Part shown: piece by piece, positions 54,044 to 63,655 of the stretch | Numbering within the stretch: the first letter of the stretch is position 1 | Layout: every line of letters begins with the position of its first letter | Source: Lepidodermella squamata | Taxonomy: Eukaryota; Gastrotricha | Length of the DNA stretch: 64,000 bases | Assembly (NCBI GenBank): GCA_047495785.1 | Contig: JBLDXI010000040.1 | Span: forward strand, 1-64,000 | Direction of reading: 5' to 3' | The notes under the pieces: model-generated | Database searches by the model: none | What the model was told of the DNA's origin: nothing | Seen by the model: the letters and a program-made list of their open reading frames with translations, nothing else | Program-made: the position numbers and the translations under genes

Positions 54044-56867
54044 CTTCCCTAGGCGCCCAAAGGAGTATCGCGGCCGGAATGCAATTGCATCAGATTGAAG
54101 CCCCGGGAACGGCCTTCCAGGCGAACCAAACCCTGTCCCAATTGGATTCTCCGTCAGGGCGCCCTGGGCGCCTGAAGTTGCGAATGGAATAGCGGTTTTG
54201 GGTCATTTTGGCTGATTTCGGGCTTCCCTAGGCGCCCAAAGGAGTATCGCGGCCGTAATGCAATTGCATCAGATTGAAGCCCCGGGAACGGCCTTCCAGG
54301 CGAACCAAACCCTGTCCCAATTGGATTCTCCGTCAGGGCGCCCTGGGCGCCTGAAGTTGCGAATGGAATAGCGGTTTTGGGTCATTTTGGCTGATTTCGG
54401 GCTTCCCTAGGCGCCCAAAGGAGTATCGCGGCCGGAATGCAATTGCATCAGATTGAAGCCCCGGGAACGGCCTTCCAGGCGAACCAAACCCTGTCCCAAT
54501 TGGATTCTCCGTCAGGGCGCCCTGGGCGCCTGAAGTTGCGAATGGAATAGCGGTTTTGGGTCATTTTGGCTGATTTCGGGCTTCCCTAGGCGCCCAAAGG
54601 AGTATCGCGGCCGGAATGCAATTGCATCAGATTGAAGCCCCGGGAACGGCCTTCCAGGCGAACCAAACCCTGTCCCAATTGGATTCTCCGTCAGGGCGCC
54701 CTGGTCGCCTGAAGTTGCGAATGGAATAGCGGTTTTGGGTCATTTTGGCTGATTTCGGGCTTCCCTAGGCGCCCAAAGGAGTATCGCGGCCGTAATGCAA
54801 TTGCATCAGATTGAAGCCCCGGGAACGGCCTTCCAGGCGAACCAAACCCTGTCCCAATTGGATTCTCCGTCAGGGCGCCCTGGGCGCCTGAAGTTGCGAA
54901 TGGAATAGCGGTTTTGGGTCATTTTGGCTGATTTCGGGCTTCCCTAGGCGCCCAAAGGAGTATCGCGGCCGGAATGCAATTGCATCAGATTGAAGCCCCG
55001 GGAACGGCCTTCCAGGCGAACCAAACCCTGTCCCAATTGGATTCTCCGTCAGGGCGCCCTGGGCGCCTGAAGTTGCGAATGGAATAGCGGTTTTGGGTCA
55101 TTTTGGCTGATTTCGGGCTTCCCTAGGCGCCCAAAGGAGTATCGCGGCCGGAATGCAATTGCATCAGATTGAAGCCCCGGGAACGGCCTTCCAGGCGAAC
55201 CAAACCCTGTCCCAATTGGATTCTCCGTCAGGGCGCCCTGGGCGCCTGAAGTTGCGAATGGAATAGCGGTTTTGGGTCATTTTGGCTGATTTCGGGCTTC
55301 CCTAGGCGCCCAAAGGAGTATCGCGGCCGGAATGCAATTGCATCAGATTGAAGCCCCGGGAACGGCCTTCCAGGCGAACCAAACCCTGTCCCAATTGGAT
55401 TCTCCGTCAGGGCGCCCTGGGCGCCTGAAGTTGCGAATGGAATAGCGGTTTTGGGTCATTTTGGCTGATTTCGGGCTTCCCTAGGCGCCCAAAGGAGTAT
55501 CGCGGCCGGAATGCAATTGCATCAGATTGAAGCCCCGGGAACGGCCTTCCAGGCGAACCAAACCCTGTCCCAATTGGATTCTCCGTCAGGGCGCCCTGGT
55601 CGCCTGAAGTTGCGAATGGAATAGCGGTTTTGGGTCATTTTGGCTGATTTCGGGCTTCCCTAGGCGCCCAAAGGAGTATCGCGGCCGGAATGCAATTGCA
55701 TCAGATTGAAGCCCCGGGAACGGCCTTCCAGGCGAACCAAACCCTGTCCCAATTGGATTCTCCGTCAGGGCGCCCTGGGCGCCTGAAGTTGCGAATGGAA
55801 TAGCGGTTTTGGGTCATTTTGGCTGATTTCGGGCTTCCCTAGGCGCCCAAAGGAGTATCGCGGCCGGAATGCAATTGCATCAGATTGAAGCCCCGGGAAC
55901 GGCCTTCCAGGCGAACCAAACCCTGTCCCAATTGGATTCTCCGTCAGGGCGCCCTGGGCGCCTGAAGTTGCGAATGGAATAGCGGTTTTGGGTCATTTTG
56001 GCTGATTTCGGGCTTCCCTAGGCGCCCAAAGGAGTATCGCGGCCGGAATGCAATTGCATCAGATTGAAGCCCCGGGAACGGCCTTCCAGGCGAACCAAAC
56101 CCTGTCCCAATTGGATTCTCCGTCAGGGCGCCCTGGGCGCCTGAAGTTGCGAATGGAATAGCGGTTTTGGGTCATTTTGGCTGATTTCGGGCTTCCCTAG
56201 GCGCCCAAAGGAGTATCGCGGCCGGAATGCAATTGCATCAGATTGAAGCCCCGGGAACGGCCTTCCAGGCGAACCAAACCCTGTCCCAATTGGATTCTCC
56301 GTCAGGGCGCCCTGGGCGCCTGAAGTTGCGAATGGAATAGCGGTTTTGGGTCATTTTGGCTGATTTCGGGCTTCCCTAGGCGCCCAAAGGAGTATCGCGG
56401 CCGGAATGCAATTGCATCAGATTGAAGCCCCGGGAACGGCCTTCCAGGCGAACCAAACCCTGTCCCAATTGGATTCTCCGTCAGGGCGCCCTGGGCGCCT
56501 GAAGTTGCGAATGGAATAGCGGTTTTGGGTCATTTTGGCTGATTTCGGGCTTCCCTAGGCGCCCAAAGGAGTATCGCGGCCGGAATGCAATTGCATCAGA
56601 TTGAAGCCCCGGGAACGGCCTTCCAGGCGAACCAAACCCTGTCCCAATTGGATTCTCCGTCAGGGCGCCCTGGGCGCCTGAAGTTGCGAATGGAATAGCG
56701 GTTTTGGGTCATTTTGGCTGATTTCGGGCTTCCCTAGGCGCCCAAAGGAGTATCGCGGCCGGAATGCAATTGCATCAGATTGAAGCCCCGGGAACGGCCT
56801 TCCAGGCGAACCAAACCCTGTCCCAATTGGATTCTCCGTCAGGGCGCCCCGGGCGCCTGAAGTTGCG
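54044..56867. repeat. 179 bp satellite array, 15.8 units
   Basis: Sixteen unit starts (CTTCCCTAGGCGCCC) fall exactly 179 bp apart from 54044 to 56729; the last unit is cut after 139 bp. Units are over 99 percent identical. Variants seen: T for G in CGGCCGTAATG (units 2 and 5), CTGGTCGCC for CTGGGCGCC (units 4 and 9), CCCCGGGCGCC in unit 16. Each unit contains the 12 bp palindrome ATGCAATTGCAT and GC-rich GGGCGCCCTGGGCGCC. It is clearly more GC-rich than its surroundings. Copy number may be under-assembled. Confidence 0.97.
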
Positions 56868-57021
56868 CTCATATTACATTATTTGGCTGAATTCAGCACT
56901 TGAGTCACCCTGAAAGTAAGCGAGTAAATTCTGTTCTGGCAGTTGGGACAAACCTCCAGGCCAGCATTTTCCAAGTTTTCGGCGTTTTCCTAGTTAATTT
57001 CCATTTTTACGAAATTTTGAA

Positions 57022-57131
57022 GATAGCACCGTAGCACCGTGCTACGGTCTATTTTTCACCGTAGTGCTACTGATAGCACTAATCGTAGCATTACCGTACT
57101 GAGATCGTAGTAGTGTTATATGGGTGCTATC
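57022..57131. repeat. 110 bp unit with GATAGCACC inverted ends
   Basis: GATAGCACC and GGTGCTATC bound a stretch with four or five copies of CACCGTAGCA-like words in both orientations. It may be a very small MITE or a binding-site cluster. Confidence 0.4.
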
Positions 57132-57257
57132 TTATTCGTATAATGAGAAATTTCAACAAAATTATTAGAAACCTGAAATAATTTGTCAAGTCAACCTTTA
57201 ATGCTCTCCTAGAATTAATGAACAATTTTTTTTAGATTCCTGATTTTTAATTTTCAG

Positions 57258-58025
57258 AGGAGGCGGACAATTTTGGAATTCAACACAATTATCACGCGAT
57301 TTTGGCTAAAGACTGCGGCTGTCGGCTGGTAAGCAAAAAATATTTTCTGAAATTCTCAAGTAATTATTTCATGTTATTCTTTCGCCTGAATCTTCAGAAA
57401 TCTTCGCCAAATACTATAATCGTTTGTCGAATTTAACCAACGTGAAATCGTGTGGGTAAGAAAAATGAATTTTTAACAATATTTTGTTATATGGTATCAG
57501 CAATAATAAACAATTCAAGTTATTGAATTTTGTTTCTAGATGCAAACGATGGTTCAAAATTTTGGGCGAATTTCAACGCGCATCTCGATCGAAGTGAAAA
57601 TGGCAAGTCAATTTTGCAGCTCTTTTTTATTTATTTTTGGAAAAAATGTTTAGCAGTGTGCGAAGTAGGATCTGGGAGCTGAGGTGTTTTCTACTTGTTT
57701 TCTAAGACCCAGCCGAAGAAACCAAAGGGTCCCCCCTGTGGGTTTTTTCAACCTTCCTCTGATTAAGGTCCCCGAGCTGGGGTGTCGCGACACCCCAGCA
57801 CCCCTGTAATTCGCACCCTGATGTTTAGGTTCACCGTGCCAAGTGCTCAATAACGTGCTCAATTTCCTTATCGCCGAGTCCATTCGAGCTCCCATTTCAG
57901 GTAAGACCCCTGATTATAGCGAAAAATGTGATTCTCATCTTCAATTTATTTTCAGAGATGACAGTTTGAAGATTTTCGCTGGACTGAAGCCGCGAGTGAA
58001 GAGTGACGACGACAAGGCGAAATGA
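57258..58025 (+). other. Exon-like segments of an unrecognised gene
   Basis: Several stretches are bounded by good splice signals: TTTTCAG before 57258 and GTAAGC after it, CTTCAG before IFAKYYNRLSNLTNVKSCG and GTAAGA after, TTTCTAG near 57540. The last stretch ends FRDDSLKIFAGLKPRVKSDD and a TGA at 58023-58025. The phases do not join consistently by hand and the hAT-like MITE lies between the third and last pieces, so it is probably a gene remnant carried in the 6.18 kb insertion. Confidence 0.25.
57654..57820. mobile_element. hAT-like MITE, copy e (167 bp)
   Basis: CAGTGTGCGAAGTAGGATC start, TAATTCGCACCCTG end, perfect 8 bp target duplication ATGTTTAG (57646-57653, 57821-57828). It contains a GGGGTGTCGCGACACCCC palindrome. 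It is the best-preserved copy and defines the family as hAT-like. Confidence 0.9.
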
Positions 58026-59167
58026 CTCGATGCGGCTACGACTTAGTTCCTGGAATTGCTGAAATTGAATCGAAACTTCAAGCAGAGAGACATTATTTTA
58101 AATATTTATGTGATATTGTATCAATTGCTTCATCGTGATAATAAGAATTGATTATTGCTTAATGTTTTTAAATAAATAAATGAAAACATTATTGGAATAT
58201 TTGCTTCCTATGAGGGTAACTGAACCAAGGGGGGGAACAGCTGGGGCATGCCGTGATTCATGCGGGCAGTTCAAGCCGGTATTATGAACTAGATCTACGC
58301 ACGATCTAATCGCGAAAATTTAGACCTACCGCCGGTCTATCCATCAGGACCTATGCGCCGTCTAGGTAGTCGCTAGCTAGATCTACCCCAGTGTCATTTT
58401 TCGCATCCCACACGATCTATCCAGATAGACCCAATAATAGCGGTTAGGGTCTAGCTAGGATCTATTTTTTTACGACTGGGTAGAATCCGCTGTTCCGATG
58501 CAGGCGAGAGCCGGAGCTACGTCAGTTGTGAGGCCTGGCAGGATGTCGTAGTGAATGTTGGCTGCATTCGGCGCAGCTGGAGCTGCGGCGGCGCAACAAT
58601 CTGGAAATGATGTGAAGGTGTTCGGGGCGGTTGGAGTTACAGTGGTTTGCTGAGCAAAACTGAAGGTATTCCTTGCTTTAATTTGGCTAAACTCTTGCTT
58701 ACCGTGAATGAGCTAGGGCCGAAAGTGGCGCTGCAAGCCAGGCCGTTAGAAACGCATAGCTTGACAGTCTTAGAGATGGGTGTACCGAAAGTCGAGCCAG
58801 TGCACAATTGGAAGGTTTGATGTGTCATTAAATTTGGAAATAAAATTACGGCAATAATTTAGCGAATGGATATTACCGCCGTGGAGCACGCCTGGGTGCC
58901 TTGGCATTGAGTTCCGGGGTGGATGCCCAGACGAAGACGAAGCGGCAGTACACGATTGACCAGAAGAGCAAACGGAGGAAACGGTCTGGCACGGCGTGGT
59001 CGTTGTGGACGGAGGGCAGGCGATAACGGAGCTGCAAGCAGCGGCAAGAACAGCCATGGTGAGTGTTTTGAGGAGTGTTTTGAGAAGCCGGAAAATTGAT
59101 GGTCTAACAGCATTTTGGCTGGTCTTATTTTGAGTCTGGATCGTCGAATTACCTGCGATGATTGAAC

Positions 59168-59567
59168 TACCGTACTGCCCGGAACAAAAACCATGACACT
59201 TATTTTTTTCAAACGTTGATGAACCTCTGACATTTAAAAGAGACTGACATTTATTTCGGGCCTGACATTTAATTATCCGAACAAACAAGTAATTGCCTAG
59301 ATAACCAAAATGGCATACATTTCCCTGAGATTTTACGTATGTTTACCCAAAAAATTGGTCCCTGACCTTTCTAAGTGCCAAGAGTAGAAATTATATCCAA
59401 TCAAAATGGCTAAAATACCTCATTAGGGATCTTCAGTATTGTCCCCGCCACTGACCTGACATTTATTTCGGGCCTGACATTTATTTTTTCGAACGACCTC
59501 TAACCTCTGACATTTATTTGAGGCTGCCATTTATTCGAGGCTGGCATTATTTTCGGGCAGTACGGTA
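59168..59567. mobile_element. 400 bp TIR element (TACCGTACTGCCCG) with internal repeats
   Basis: TACCGTACTGCCCG at 59168-59181 and its exact complement at 59554-59567; the outer TA fits a mariner-type target. Inside, the word CTGACATTTATTTCGGGC and variants recur at least six times. It is non-coding and lies just upstream of CysR4 exon 1. Confidence 0.8.
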
Positions 59568-60466
59568 ATAATATCTCAGGTCTAAATTAGTGTCTTGGTT
59601 TCTTAATAAATAGTTTGCACTTGTCACATGACTGAAAATTACTAATTGCATTTCCGAGTTAGTTTTAGCAAACATTCAATAAAATTGATGCGAAGCTCAA
59701 ATCTGATCTGTCGAGTATAAATGCCTGTTAGTTGAGATGAGTTGTCATCATTTCCCGCCAAGAACAACCCAAAAAATGTTTCATTTTTTTCATTTGGAAC
59801 TTTTTCATCGCAAACTCTCCTCTTATGTGGAAAGCAATCCCGAAAGCGTCGAGGCTGAAACCTCGTCAAAGCTGGAAGAATTGAAAAAAGGAAAACGATC
59901 TCTTCGAAGGGGACATTTGACTGTTGTTCCATTTTTAAACTCTTTTTCAAGTTAATCTTAATCTCGTGACGATAGATTCAAATAAATATTACCACAGCCT
60001 ACAATTGTACCTCGCCAGTAATAAACCCTCACTTATTTCTTGGTTTGAAACTATAAAACGGTTTATGGATTTCGCTGTTTCGCCGCAATTGCTGTTTCGT
60101 GATTATGCTGTTATGAAGCCGTGCCTTTTAGGTTGATAGATGCTCACTTTTCACAGTACACAGATTACTACCCTAATCGAGTGATTTCTTCGGTCACGCG
60201 ATCAAGAAAGCAAATAAATTGTGATAAGGCATCTCGGCACACATAGGTACATGCATGTGCTAACGTGTCCGATCAACTGCATTTGAGACAAATTGCAAAT
60301 TGAAAGACAAATTGCAAAATAAAACAGTATCAGCATTTATTCATCTATGCAACTGCATCAATACAAGCGATTATGAATACGCATTATCAGATGATGATGA
60401 GATTGATGACATCAATCAGTTGATTATTCTTTTCAGTGAGGCGTTGCTACTTTCTTGTTACGCCTT
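59568..60466. other. Intergenic between 400 bp element and CysR5
   Basis: AT-rich, no supported gene. Open frames on both strands at 59.64-59.95 kb overlap each other and have no family resemblance. Confidence 0.5.
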
Positions 60467-61799
60467 TTAGCTAATGTTGGTTCCATAGCAATAGTCAAAG
60501 GAAGCGAAGCCATAGGCTGTAGATTTGCCAACCGACTGAGAACCCGGAGCATTGCCGAGGGCAAGACAACAAGCGTGGAAAGATGCGAAGGAGTAGACGC
60601 GATTTTTTGTAGCCTGTAACAATACGGTACCATAATGTAATCAAAAACTGTAGTATTTCGAGAGTAACTCACCAGAGTAGCAGAGATCAATTGATCTCTG
60701 CTTTGATCTGCGGTGTGCGGGAAGCGGACGCATGAACCACCAGCGGAGTCAGTAGAAGGACTAGTGACAATGTATGGAGTGCTGTTTGCAGCGCCGACGC
60801 ATACCTGCACAGGGGCAGCAGGGGGAGTTTGGGGCAGCATTTCGTATCGGATGTTGGCAGGTGTTGCGGTCGTGGATGCGCAGCACAAATCGAAAGTTGT
60901 GAAGCTAGCGGGAGGAGAAGCGGCCGCAGCTGTAGTCAAAATTGAGTTGCAAGCTCCTCCGTTTGACATGCAAAACTTGATATTGGTCTGGGCAGCAGTA
61001 CCGGAGACCTGGGTATTTGCGATGTTGCATTGAATAAATGAGGACTGCCGGAAAAAAAAATTGCACATTCAGCCTAGGTATTTCACGACAGAGGGGGGTT
61101 CGAGATAAATACTGATGAAAAATACTCAAAACGGGAATAAAAATGCATAAATACCATAGCTTTGATCCCTCTAAATTAAAACTAAATGACCTTCAACAAG
61201 TGAAAAGTGAGGTTTGGCGAAATGCCTGAAAATATGAGATTTCGATGCCACTTTCAATAAGGCCGGCTCATGGTTGCTGAGAAAACTGGCTTCAAAGTTT
61301 ACGGGTGAAAATACACTATGGGACATGTCGAGTTCAACAGACATAATTTAACAAACTAAGAATCGTCCTCGCAGATTTTGAGATTTGCTTGAAAATTCAG
61401 AAAATTCGCTATTCATTTTAGAAATACATAGCTTATTTTTTCCGAATAAAATCGAATAATCGACAAATGGTTGCGCAAATCATGGGACTGGCAATAATTG
61501 AGCACCCGATCAACTTCCAATTCAAACGCTTATAAAATTACCGCAGAAGTCTGGCAAGTCTGGCCATTTGTTGCGCACTGATCGGCAGTTTTAGCGACGC
61601 AATTGTTAGTTGAGGCGTCGCAGGTGTTTGCTGTTGTTTGGCAGGCAGAGCCAGTGGCGCATGGGTTGGCCGTGTTCAGGCAGCTTTGACCCGATGAGCA
61701 AGTGGAGCCAGTTGGGCACGGAGTCGTAGTTGTCGAAGCTGGGCAGGCTGTAACAGCAGCACAGGCGGCAGCGAGAATCGTCAGAGTAAGGTAAGCCAT
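60467..61799 (-). CDS. CysR5, secreted Cys-rich protein, three exons
   Basis: Minus strand: exons 61799-61542, 61044-60673, 60613-60467, all phase 0, about 258 aa. Exon 1 (86 codons) is almost the same as in CysR3: signal peptide YLTLTILAAACAAVTAC, then CPASTTTTPC, CSSGQSC, CQTTANTC units. The middle exon combines what are exons 2 and 3 in the paralogues (KFCMSNGGAC ... FTTFDLCCASTTATPANIRY ... VCVGAANSTPY ... GSCVRFPHTA), so this gene has lost an intron. The last exon has FASFHACCLALGNAP and AYGFASFDYCYGTNIS. Introns are 497 and 59 bp. Probably secreted; function unknown. Confidence 0.86.
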
Positions 61800-61848
61800 A
61801 GAAAAAGATTCAAGAAGACTGTTATTCCCGAAGCGCGATTTCGACGGG

Positions 61849-61858
61849 AATTTATATC
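61849..61858 (-). promoter_or_regulatory. Conserved TATA element of CysR5
   Basis: GATATAAATT on the minus strand, within an 18 bp block identical to that of CysR3 and at the same distance (about 50 bp) from the ATG. Confidence 0.6.
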
Positions 61859-61860
61859 TG

Positions 61861-63655
61861 TGCCGCCTTTTGTCAGAAGTACTTCGCATCAACTACCTTA
61901 TTCGTTATGAAACTTCCGAAGGTTCTAAGAACTGTGATGTTGAGACGGGGAATCTTTAACGATTTAACGCTGTCGAGGTATTTGAATCTTCATCGAAATA
62001 TATCAGTGAAAGCAAATAACAAGAAATCGATGCAAGGTTACGCGCGTGATTATTCGAATGAATACGAACTATGTTAATGATGCATGGGCTTTCGTCTTCT
62101 GGGGCGAAAAAAATGCGCTATCAATCATGTGACATGTAAAAAACTCCAGGTGGTTCTGACAGACAAACAACACACTCCAGCTTTCATTTGTGATAATTTA
62201 ACTTCAAAGGATTATTACTTTTTGTGTGAACATTTGAAGATTAGTGGCCGTTAATTATAGCGCATTTCAGATCGAAAATTCCTCGGCATCAAATAGAATT
62301 ATCTTGGTCTGGGTGGATGTTTCCGAAGAGACTGTCCACTTATATGGGAGATCAAAATGCATACATTAACACAATTAAACAAAAATATTAAGCGAAGATT
62401 GAATATTAAGAAGAAAAATATTTCGGCCATGAGCTCGAATGAATCTTCGGAGAAAATCCTTATATGTTGTAATGATTTACTTGGTACTTGCACAAACGAT
62501 TACGCACAAAAGACATTGCACAAACGAGATGTTTGTAGCAAGTTCCAATCCTCAATGAAAATAACATATAACGAATATAACGCAGTCACGTTATCTCTTA
62601 TAAAAATGATATAGTAGTAACAGGATTTTGATTTATACTTTATACTACTACTACTACTACCACTATTACTGTACTACTGCTATGTTATTTTCATTGAGGA
62701 AAATTCGTTTTTGCAAACATTTTTTTGGAAGTGTTTTTGTGGTACGTCTTTTGCGCAAAATCGCTGTTGCACGTACAGACACACCGTTGAAATATGGGAT
62801 TTTTCAAACTTTTCTGCACCAAGCTTCACATTCAAGGTAGAATTGATCCAATCTTTTTTCGCGGCTCTTAGCTCTCTTTCCGTTTTCCTCTTTCCGTATT
62901 CACATGCAAACTGTAGCACTGCCGTTATACAAGAAGCGAACTGGTATACAACTATGCCCGGGGGACAAAGGCATGCCAATAATGGATAGGGAAAGTTGGG
63001 AAACGTTTAATTTCTCAATTAAGATGATTATCGCGGTAATGGCATCGCGATGAGCATCCAATGTGATTTTGAAGCTAAATGGAGACTCCCAAGGCTTATA
63101 AAAGCTTCGTTCTTTCCAATTCTAACTTCAAACATTTGTAATAATTTTTTTCATAGCTTGTTTAAAATTTCTCGAATCGGAACCCGACGTGGGCTGCTGG
63201 CGCTCGGAAGGCCAGGAAGGTCATGATACTTATTAGGGATTTTGTCAGTCAATTGTTGATGTGCCACCTTTTATTCTGGCTGCAACAGTTTGCAAGGGAA
63301 TACGGCATGTGTCACACTCATAGACATAATTTAGGATAGACTGCCTACTCACGAGAAAAGGGTGGAACACCATGGGTCGCAGATGTTCAGCTGAATCATG
63401 AAAAACGCTCAAAATTTCGGTGGGAAAGTAAACAAAGCCTTTGATTTTTCTTCGATCGATTTCGTTAAATCAGCGCTGGTTCCCTCAATTTTGTTGATGG
63501 AACCGGGAAGAGAATTTCGAGAGGAACAAGATGGTTATTTTTTCGTGAAATTATGATTTTTTTAAATTAGACAAAATGCATTTTATAGTTTTTGAGCCAG
63601 CAAATAAAATGGGAAATCGACAAGAATAAAAGTGAAATTGAATCAATTATCGATG
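61861..63655. other. Upstream region of CysR5 and plain AT-rich sequence
   Basis: 61.86-62.34 kb is homologous to the CysR3 upstream region. A short ACTACTACT run lies near 62645. 62.4-63.65 kb shows no gene I can support; overlapping open frames there lie on both strands and have no recognisable motifs. Confidence 0.5.

Larger units (their letters stand above)
52303..58480. mobile_element. 6.18 kb TA-flanked insertion with TACCCAGTCG ends
   Basis: It interrupts CysR4 exon 3 at a TA dinucleotide, with CCCAGTCG at the left end and CGACTGGG at the right, TA on both sides, so the ends fit a mariner-like terminus only 8-10 bp long. Inside are a 780 bp subelement with the same ends, about 960 bp of plain sequence, sixteen 179 bp satellite units, a small TIR unit, gene-like exons and a hAT-like MITE. 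GATCTA-type words are frequent near both ends (52330-52720, 58290-58470). No transposase is seen. It is either a large non-autonomous transposon or a composite mobilised by two copies of a smaller one. Confidence 0.7.
52185..59057 (-). pseudogene. CysR4, dead Cys-rich family gene split by a 6.18 kb insertion
   Basis: Minus strand. Exon 1 from ATG 59057: signal-type MAVLAAACSSVIAC and PPSTTTTPCQ, then a frameshift near 58930 before GTQCQGTQACSTA. Exon 2 ends near 58705 (FQLCTGSTFG, KLCVSNGLAC), but no AG acceptor remains before it. Exon 3 runs 58649-58481 (FTSFPDCCAA, ACIGTAD) and resumes at 52300-52185 (PFKVTAATA, SCVRFPHTSAG), ending at a GTAAGT donor. The two halves joined at one TA total 285 nt, a multiple of three. 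Exon 4 is not recognisable; LINE sequence lies there. Frameshift, lost acceptor and insertion all indicate a pseudogene. Confidence 0.82.

Noticed and set aside
54044-56867. CRISPR-like regularly spaced repeat
   Set aside because: The period is 179 bp with no variable spacers; it is a plain satellite in animal DNA.
56660-56872. 70-codon open frame in the satellite
   Set aside because: It occurs at the last unit only because of the array edge; it has no start context or homology and the unit frame is closed in other copies.
57650-57895. 81-codon minus-strand frame
   Set aside because: It lies mostly in the hAT-like MITE copy e.
59642-59955. Two opposing frames of about 100 and 72 codons
   Set aside because: They overlap each other on opposite strands in AT-rich intergenic DNA and show no family features.
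62357-62989. Overlapping open frames on both strands
   Set aside because: Short, overlapping, no signal peptide or domain, no splice context that links them to a gene.
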